Source of the DNA: Puniceicoccaceae bacterium
GTDB taxonomy: Bacteria; Verrucomicrobiota; Verrucomicrobiia; Opitutales; Coraliomargaritaceae
NCBI GenBank assembly: GCA_003331195.1
Contig: QOOZ01000010.1
Span: forward strand, 1-43,989
Direction: 5' to 3'
Length of the DNA: 43,989 bases
How positions within the stretch are numbered: position 1 is the stretch's first letter; each line of letters starts with the position of its first letter. A model generated the notes under the pieces. The model searched no databases and was not told the origin of the DNA. It saw only the letters and a program-made list of their open reading frames with translations. A program made the translations under genes and the position numbers. Shown one piece after another: positions 38,972 to 43,989 of this stretch.

Positions 38972-39191
38972 TATGATAGGACGTAGTCTTATTCTCGAGA
39001 GTTTTCAAATCTTACTCATACCTACAAACTCTTTAGCACTTAGATGGAGATTAAGATTATGAGCAGGATTAAGGGTATTAACTCTAATTACTGCAACATT
39101 TCCTTGTAGGATGAATCAAGTGGGAAAAATTGTTCACACTGGGAATTTGCAGCTTGTATTCATGAAACTACATGGCAATTTTGCCTAACAA

Positions 39192-39500
39192 ATGGCGCTT
39201 ACAGAACCCAAAGCCCGGGTTGCTGTGCTTAAGGCACTGGCGCATCCGACTCGATTAGAGATTATCCAAATTTTATCTCAAGGCACTCGTTGTGTATCGG
39301 AAATAGAAAAATCGGTGGGCGGTGATATGTCCACGGTATCAAAGCACCTGAGTCTAATGCGTAAGGCTGGCTTGATTGGCTTTAAGAAAGGGGGGTTACA
39401 CATAAACTACGAGATCGCATGCGGCTGTCTGGACGGCTTCTTGCGCTTCGTGGATTCCCTTGCCGGTAACAGGGTATTAGATGAGCAGTTGTGTTGTTAA
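39192..39500 (+). CDS. ArsR-family metalloregulator-like repressor
   Basis: This 102-residue winged-helix protein contains LKALAHPTRLEIIQIL, a serine-rich linker and STVSKHLSLMRKAGLI, the recognition helix region. Cysteines at CVSEI, ACGCLD and the terminal CC could bind metal or sense thiol/arsenite, in the style of ArsR-family sensors; the usual ELCVCDL motif is changed to RCVSEI. The gene ends 24 bp before the porin gene on the same strand, so it may control that gene. A TTGTTC -35-like box lies at 39130, without a good -10. The partner signal is unknown. Confidence 0.85.
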   Translation: MALTEPKARVAVLKALAHPTRLEIIQILSQGTRCVSEIEKSVGGDMSTVSKHLSLMRKAGLIGFKKGGLHINYEIACGCLDGFLRFVDSLAGNRVLDEQLCC

Positions 39501-39524
39501 GTTTGTAAGGGGGAATAGGAATTG

Positions 39525-40880
39525 ATGAAATATTCACGCTTGCTGAGTTTGCTGGTATTTGTGGGAAGCCTATCTGCTGGAACGATTCCGGATTGGTTGA
39601 GCATTAGCGGTGAGGTGCGCGCGCGATACGAGACACTTGATGGTCAATTCCGATCTGGTCGCAGCGGAGGCGATCAGGGGCTATTCTTAAGGAGCCTTTT
39701 AAAGCTTGAGGCTCAGAAAGATGGCTATGCTTTGGGGGGCGAGTTGCAGGATAGTCGTTCCTACCTGACGGATTCGGGAAGCGCGATTTCAAGTAGCTAC
39801 ATTAACCCGGTTGATTTTCTTCAAGCCTATGCTCGTGTACCGGTCGGCGATATCTTCACCACCGGATATGAGGGGGAGGTAACATTAGGGAGGCAAACGA
39901 TCAGCGTCGGGTCCAAGCGTCAGATCGAGCGTCCAAGCTATGCCAATGTGATCCGGTCGTACACGGGTGCGCGTCTTAAGTTGAAGAATGTGCAAGGCGA
40001 TGAGTTTCACGCCATCGCGGTCGTCCCTGTCGAGCGACTTTCAAGCGATAGGGATGATGTTGAGAATAACACTCCGGTGATGGATGAAGAGCAGTGGCAC
40101 CGCTTACTCTGGGGCTTGCATTACCGCAAATCGGATGCATTCGAAGACAGCATTTCTGATACCTGGGCGGAGGTCTTTGTCTATGGATTCCATGAGTGGG
40201 ATGCCTTTGGCGAAGAGACGCCAAATCGCGACTACATCACTCCGGGCTTTCGTCTTTATCGTAAAGCTGAGCTGAGTCAGTGGAACTTTGATATTGAGGG
40301 AGCTCTACGCTTCGGCTCGCGTCGCGCCTCAAATAATTCAACTGATACGCAGGATTTAGATGTTTTCGCGAGCCAGATTCTTGTTCGAGTTGGATATACC
40401 TTCGACCATGAGTGGGAGCCCAATGTTGCCCTCCAATATTATTGGGCGAGTGGTGACGATAATCCAAACGATGGTGATTTCGACCAGTATGAGCGTCTCT
40501 TTGGTTCCCGCCGCACTGATTTAAATAATACCAGTCTTTACGGGCCGCTTACCCCTGCAAATTTGAGTGCAGCAGGTTTACGATTAGAGATGAAACCGAC
40601 TGACCGCACAAGTTGCCGCATCACTTATTTAGCTGCATTTCTGGCTTCGGATACCGATACCTTTGTGGTCGGGCGCCAGCGAGATCCTAATGGTAGTTCT
40701 GGTTCTTTTATTGGACACGCCATCGATAGTCGTGTGACTTACGATATTATGCCTGGTGAGTTGATCTTGGAAATCGGTGCTTCTGCCTTGCTTCATGGAG
40801 AATTCACTCGCGACAACCCGCAGGCCCCAGACGCGGACGATACTTTCTTCGGCTACAGTCAGCTGACTTTTAAGTTCTAG
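39525..40880 (+). CDS. Alginate export family outer-membrane porin
   Basis: This 451-residue protein starts with a signal peptide (MKYSRLLSLLVFVGSLSAG). A long run of alternating aromatic/polar strands follows and ends in a terminal Phe (SQLTFKF), the usual sign for BAM-assembled barrels. SGEVRARYETLDGQFR near the start and TLGRQTISVGSKRQIERP are typical of the AlgE/alginate_exp family. It probably makes an 18-strand-like channel for anionic sugars or other solutes. The ATG at 39525 has AGGA 5 bp upstream. Its stop shares CTAG (40877-40880) with the convergent murA stop. Its position right behind an ArsR-type gene suggests metal- or redox-controlled expression. Confidence 0.83.
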   Translation: MKYSRLLSLLVFVGSLSAGTIPDWLSISGEVRARYETLDGQFRSGRSGGDQGLFLRSLLKLEAQKDGYALGGELQDSRSYLTDSGSAISSSYINPVDFLQAYARVPVGDIFTTGYEGEVTLGRQTISVGSKRQIERPSYANVIRSYTGARLKLKNVQGDEFHAIAVVPVERLSSDRDDVENNTPVMDEEQWHRLLWGLHYRKSDAFEDSISDTWAEVFVYGFHEWDAFGEETPNRDYITPGFRLYRKAELSQWNFDIEGALRFGSRRASNNSTDTQDLDVFASQILVRVGYTFDHEWEPNVALQYYWASGDDNPNDGDFDQYERLFGSRRTDLNNTSLYGPLTPANLSAAGLRLEMKPTDRTSCRITYLAAFLASDTDTFVVGRQRDPNGSSGSFIGHAIDSRVTYDIMPGELILEIGASALLHGEFTRDNPQAPDADDTFFGYSQLTFKF

Positions 40881-42172
40881 TCAGCGAGCAGCTCTTTGGG
40901 CATTTCCTTGTCGCTGAGGCGCTCGATTTTTGCGCCAATGGCGGCTAACTTGTGCTCGAAGCGTTCGTAACCGCGGTCGAGGTGGTAGATACGTTGAATC
41001 CAGGTGTCACCTTCGGCAGCAAACGCGGCGAGAATGAGTGCGGCGGAGGCGCGCAGGTCGGACGCCATCACAGGGGCGCCAGACAGTTTACTTGCGCCTT
41101 TGATAATAGCGCTGGGGCCTTCAATCGAAATATCAGCGCCCATCCGCTGCAGCTCTGGTACGTGCATGAAACGGTTGGGGTAAATGCGCTCGGTGATGAT
41201 GGAGAGGCCTTCGGTCTGGGTCATCAATGCGCCAAGTTGCGCTTGGAGGTCGGTCGGGTAGCCGGGATGCGGCAGGGTGATGACGTCGACTGGTTTGAGT
41301 GAGCCAGTGAAGGGCAGGACGCGGATGTAGTCCTCGCCCAGCTCCATCGGGAGGCCGGCTTCTTCGAGCTTATCTAGGAAAGCGCCGAGTAGTTTGGGCG
41401 CGATGCCCTTGACTGTGACGTCACCTCGGGTGATCGCTCCGGCGATGACGAAGGTGCCGGCTTCGATCCGGTCGGCAATCACGCTGTGCTCGCAAGCGTG
41501 GAGTTTATCGACACCTGTGATAACGAGCTCAGGGCTGCCGATGCCTTCGATCTTTGCACCCATTTTGACTAACATTTGGCAGAGATCGACGACCTCTGGT
41601 TCGCAGGCAGCGCACTCTAAACGCGTGGTGCCAGGTGCGAGGGTAGCAGCCATTACGATATTGGCTGTTCCAGTGACGGTGCTCCCGCTGCGACCACCCA
41701 GAAAGATGGGGCCGCCTTTGATCGCGGACGCGTCGACGTGGACGTAGCCGTTGGAGATATCTACTTGGCAGTGTAGCTTCTTGAGTCCTTTGATGTGTAA
41801 ATCGATGGGGCGAGGACCTATTACGCAGCCGCCTGGGATGGAAACCTCGGCCTTGCGCATGCGTGCCACAAGGGGGCCTAGCAGGCAGACGGAGGCTCGC
41901 ATTTTGCGCACAAGCTCGTAGGGTGCGACGTGAGTGATCTTTTTAGAAGTGATTTCCCAGGTGCCGGGTTCTGGCTGGACAGTCTCTGCGCCAACGTGGC
42001 GAAGGATTTCCAACATAAAGCGCATATCGCTGAGGTCAGGAACATTGCGCAGCACGACGGTCTCTTCGGTCAACAAGGTCGCGGCTAGAATCGGGAGGGC
42101 GGCGTTTTTTGCACCGCCGACTTTGATTTGACCGTGGAGAGGGCCGTTGCCGCTGACTTTAAAGACGTCCAT
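40877..42172 (-). CDS. murA: UDP-N-acetylglucosamine 1-carboxyvinyltransferase MurA
   Basis: This 431-residue enzyme performs the first committed step of peptidoglycan synthesis: enolpyruvyl transfer from PEP to UDP-GlcNAc. It is the inverse alpha/beta-barrel type. KVGGAKNAALPILAA near the start binds UDP-GlcNAc. MRASVCLLGPLVARM and IPGGCVIGPRPIDLH hold the loop, with the fosfomycin-target Cys in PGGC. DLRASAALILAAFAAEG near the end is also typical. Cys is present, so fosfomycin sensitivity is expected at this residue. Its stop overlaps the porin stop by four bases in CTAG. It follows the RGG-rich gene on the same strand, after 104 bp. Confidence 0.96.
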   Translation of the reverse strand: MDVFKVSGNGPLHGQIKVGGAKNAALPILAATLLTEETVVLRNVPDLSDMRFMLEILRHVGAETVQPEPGTWEITSKKITHVAPYELVRKMRASVCLLGPLVARMRKAEVSIPGGCVIGPRPIDLHIKGLKKLHCQVDISNGYVHVDASAIKGGPIFLGGRSGSTVTGTANIVMAATLAPGTTRLECAACEPEVVDLCQMLVKMGAKIEGIGSPELVITGVDKLHACEHSVIADRIEAGTFVIAGAITRGDVTVKGIAPKLLGAFLDKLEEAGLPMELGEDYIRVLPFTGSLKPVDVITLPHPGYPTDLQAQLGALMTQTEGLSIITERIYPNRFMHVPELQRMGADISIEGPSAIIKGASKLSGAPVMASDLRASAALILAAFAAEGDTWIQRIYHLDRGYERFEHKLAAIGAKIERLSDKEMPKELLAD

Positions 42173-42276
42173 GATTGGGGTTATTTAACTGAGTTTAAGT
42201 ATTTAGCGCGTCCACTTAGGGACGCTTAGGTGTCGTTCGGGTGCTCAGGTGCAAGCTCGCCACTTAGACGTAATGG

Positions 42277-42945
42277 CTAAGATTCTGATTTTTCTTTGGA
42301 ACGACGGTTGTTCCGATGACCGCCTTTGCCACCGCGTCTGCGGTTTTGGCCACCGCGTCTGCGGTTTTGGCCGCCTCGATTTTCGCCTTTACCGCGGGGA
42401 CGTCCGCCTCGATTTCCGCCGCGCTTCTTAGCTGGCTCGGCTTTGGGACCGAGGCCAAAAATACTTAAAATGGATGCGAGTAAGCCCTTCTTCTTGGGTG
42501 CCGGCTTACCGCCACCTTGCTTTCTTGGCTTGCGTTCGCGGCGCTCAGTTTGAGCGGTGCGGGTTTTGTCGCGCTCTGCACGGCGGGCATCGCGTTCTGC
42601 ACGGCGCTCAGCGATCTTGGCTTCTACACTGCCGATGGCAGCAAGGGTTTCGGGGCTTGGCTGAGGGTTAGCGTCAGTGCGCGGCTCGCGAGGTGAGCGG
42701 GGTTCACGAGGCTTGCGTTCGCGCGGTTCGTGAGACTGGGTAGCGCTTGGCGTGCCACTCAGTTTTTCTTCCTTGAGGGCCTCATTGGCGCTGACTTCGC
42801 CGATGTTAGCATTGCTCACATTAGCGACTTCAGTTTTGAAACCACCGCTGCGGCGGCGAGTACGAGGTTTTTTAGAGGCGTCGGTACTAGGTGCGTAGCT
42901 CTCACTCGGGGAGGCATTTAGGTTTTCTTCTTCGAATTCTGGCAT
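42277..42945 (-). CDS. Basic RGG/Arg-rich low-complexity protein
   Basis: This 222-residue protein has an acidic N-terminus (MPEFEEENLN) and a disordered Ser/Asn/Glu middle. It also has a PRE-rich repeat zone (EPRERKPREPRSPREPR) and an Arg/Glu helix (AKIAERRAERDARRAERD). A hydrophobic patch (GLLASILSIFGLG) precedes a strongly basic RGG tail. The tail contains a tandem GGQNRRR repeat. RGG tails commonly bind RNA or nucleic acid; no enzyme fold is visible. Lengths are irregular, with no recognised family. It lies just upstream of murA on the same strand. A similar Arg/Gly patch occurs in the SDR-tail protein at 7473-8771. Confidence 0.6.
   Translation of the reverse strand: MPEFEEENLNASPSESYAPSTDASKKPRTRRRSGGFKTEVANVSNANIGEVSANEALKEEKLSGTPSATQSHEPRERKPREPRSPREPRTDANPQPSPETLAAIGSVEAKIAERRAERDARRAERDKTRTAQTERRERKPRKQGGGKPAPKKKGLLASILSIFGLGPKAEPAKKRGGNRGGRPRGKGENRGGQNRRRGGQNRRRGGKGGHRNNRRSKEKSES
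42329..42370. repeat. Two tandem 21-bp repeats in the RGG gene
   Basis: Positions 42329-42349 and 42350-42370 are identical 21-bp units, so two seven-codon blocks (about GGQNRRR) lie in a row. The frame is kept. Slippage there would change the RGG tail in steps of seven residues. Confidence 0.9.
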
Positions 42946-43233
42946 GTTTCGTGTGTGTTGATTTGTATTCGTGACCCGCTGGCTAGAGCAGTCATAGCCG
43001 AGTTACTAGCAGGTCATGCGGGAGGCGGCGACCAGGTCGAGACGATTTCTGCGGCTTTAGCGGCACGGAGCACGCAGTCGGGTGATCGCATCAGGAAGAC
43101 GCTAGCATTTAGTTATATAAGTGGATTTTTTTGGGCAAGGGTTAAGTGAGAATAGTTGCTAGTTGTTGGCAGAAAGTTACCTGGCAGTGGAATGCGCTTG
43201 CTAGGAGAGGTATCGACTTTTACGAATCGGGGT

Positions 43234-43605
43234 ATGGATAAATTTGATGAAATTTTTTCGATGCAGGATACGCTAAACAAGCGGATTGGCGTGAATACTG
43301 ACGGCATGTCGGACGAAGATAAGGCCAAGTGGGTTCTCAACTACACCCGCGCCATGCAACAGGAAATGTCCGAACTGATTGATTCGGTGCCTTGGAAGTG
43401 GTGGGCAAAATATCAGGAGTTCGATGAGCAAAACGCGAAGGTCGAAGTGGTGGATCTTTTCCACTTCCTTATCTCGCTTGCTCAAGTGCTTGGCATGAGT
43501 CCTGAGGATGTGCACGAGGCCTATTTGAAAAAGAACAAGGTGAATCACGAACGCCAAGACAGTGGCTACGTCAAAAAAGACGAGGACGATTCAAGGCACA
43601 TCTAG
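43234..43605 (+). CDS. dUTP diphosphatase (dimeric, all-alpha dUTPase_2 type)
   Basis: This 123-residue all-alpha protein fits the dimeric dUTPase/MazG-like group rather than the trimeric Dut. MDKFDEIFSMQDTLN opens it. MQQEMSELIDSVPWKWWAK and AKVEVVDLFHFLISLAQVLG carry the ExxE and ExxD-like metal motifs, and HERQDSGYVKKD closes it. It hydrolyses dUTP to dUMP and so keeps uracil out of DNA. The frame is open to 43156, but the ATG at 43234 is used because the family starts there. The CPBP gene begins 63 bp downstream on the same strand. Confidence 0.85.
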   Translation: MDKFDEIFSMQDTLNKRIGVNTDGMSDEDKAKWVLNYTRAMQQEMSELIDSVPWKWWAKYQEFDEQNAKVEVVDLFHFLISLAQVLGMSPEDVHEAYLKKNKVNHERQDSGYVKKDEDDSRHI

Positions 43606-43668
43606 TCTGGATAACTAGTCGCGAATAGATTTGTTATTGCTGATGACCCATTCGCTATCGCGCAGGCA

Positions 43669-43989
43669 ATGAACGAAAACCCTCTAATGATCCTCCTTTA
43701 CGTCGGCGTTGCTGCCTACGTGGGGCAAATCTATTGGGGTGATTACAAGGCGATTAAGTCGGGCGAAGCGAATGCTGGTGCCATGCCAGGCGCGGAGGCA
43801 GCTCCCCTCGGGGCCTTTATCATTGGAACGCTCGGTGCGCTACTCCTGCTCGGGGTGGAAACCAGCGGCGAGATCGCCCTAGGGCTCGTTGATGAGCAGA
43901 GTGAGATGGTCTGGTTTTTTGTCTTTGCGGCTATCGCTGCAGGTGTGGTCGAAGAAGTGATTTTCCGCGGCTACCTCGTCATTGATAAC
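43669..43989 (+). CDS. CPBP-type intramembrane protease, N-terminal part (cut by window edge)
   Basis: The frame is open from the ATG at 43669 to the right edge (107 codons, no stop). The peptide has a first hydrophobic stretch (MILLYVGVAAYVG), a small hydrophilic Ala-rich loop, another hydrophobic span (LGAFIIGTLGALLLLG), and then AAGVVEEVIFRGYLV. The EExxFRG motif is the first active-site motif of CPBP (CAAX-prenyl-protease-like) membrane proteins, with Glu95 and Glu96. The later His motif lies outside the window. Members cleave or process peptides in the membrane; the substrate is unknown. Confidence 0.75.
   Translation, partial: MNENPLMILLYVGVAAYVGQIYWGDYKAIKSGEANAGAMPGAEAAPLGAFIIGTLGALLLLGVETSGEIALGLVDEQSEMVWFFVFAAIAAGVVEEVIFRGYLVIDN

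Noticed and set aside
42955..43149. 64-codon frame on the plus strand upstream of the dUTPase gene
   Set aside because: No family likeness, no Shine-Dalgarno, and its composition is not gene-like. The 42946-43233 spacer was left without a gene.

Overview
The window looks like chromosomal DNA from a marine member of the Verrucomicrobiota, most likely class Opitutae (Puniceicoccales/Coraliomargarita-Lentimonas type). This is inferred from gene content and protein style: a DUF3450/ExbB-like module, a SecA of about 1000 residues that ends without the usual zinc-binding tail, paired sulfatases with a GH2 enzyme, and basic low-complexity tails on cytosolic proteins. No rRNA, tRNA or CRISPR was seen. 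The taxonomic call rests on family resemblance, not on a marker-gene search.

Layout. 1-1 kb: a DUF3450 protein followed by the start of a secreted-N-terminus ExbB/TolQ-type proton channel (cut by the left edge). 1-1.25 kb: a non-coding stretch ending in a rightward terminator. 1.2-5.3 kb: DNA repair (Y-family polymerase, MutS) with a small hydrophobic ORF between them. 5.4-8.8 kb: alpha/beta hydrolase, polyprenyl diphosphate synthase, and an SDR-like protein with a histone-H1-like Lys/Ala tail. 8.8-10.9 kb: leftward cluster thrH, Dabb protein, pnuC, NadR-type kinase (nicotinamide riboside salvage). 11-14 kb: secA with a clear promoter. 14.1-18.05 kb: leftward RNase III-like, clpP, rpiB, MFS transporter, nadA. 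18.3-23.75 kb: GH2 glycosidase and two sulfatases, one co-oriented unit. 23.85-25.7 kb: dps and an NAD(P)-binding protein. 25.8-30.7 kb: Pal-like lipoprotein, CbiX-like protein, then a leftward group of PntAA, Hpt, GlcN/GlcNAc-type kinase and response regulator. 31-36.6 kb: fba, uvrB, a second phosphoribosyltransferase, DUF2237 and recA. 37-43.9 kb: small membrane protein, HAD phosphatase, DapF-like protein, ArsR regulator with an alginate-export-type porin, murA, an RGG-rich basic protein, dUTPase and the start of a CPBP protease.

Most of the window is housekeeping. The clearest accessory element is the 5.7-kb GH2-sulfatase-sulfatase cassette between nadA and dps. It is flanked by two copies of the same roughly 150-bp segment. 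Each copy carries the nadA start region, the nadA-dps spacer and the first nine dps codons. The copies are identical in the middle and diverge toward both ends. This is the pattern expected if a circular molecule carrying a diverged copy of the locus integrated by a single crossover. The cassette would add removal of sulfate and beta-linked sugar from algal polysaccharide to a cell that already has an alginate-export-type porin.

Other points worth attention are an SDR fold lacking its Tyr/Lys catalytic pair but fused to an H1-like tail, a diaminopimelate-epimerase homologue with both catalytic cysteines replaced by serine, and a uvrB leader holding two hairpins, one terminator-like, ahead of a TTG start. 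Start codons were moved inward from the longest reading frame wherever an ATG matched the family N-terminus better. Database searches and structure prediction were not available.
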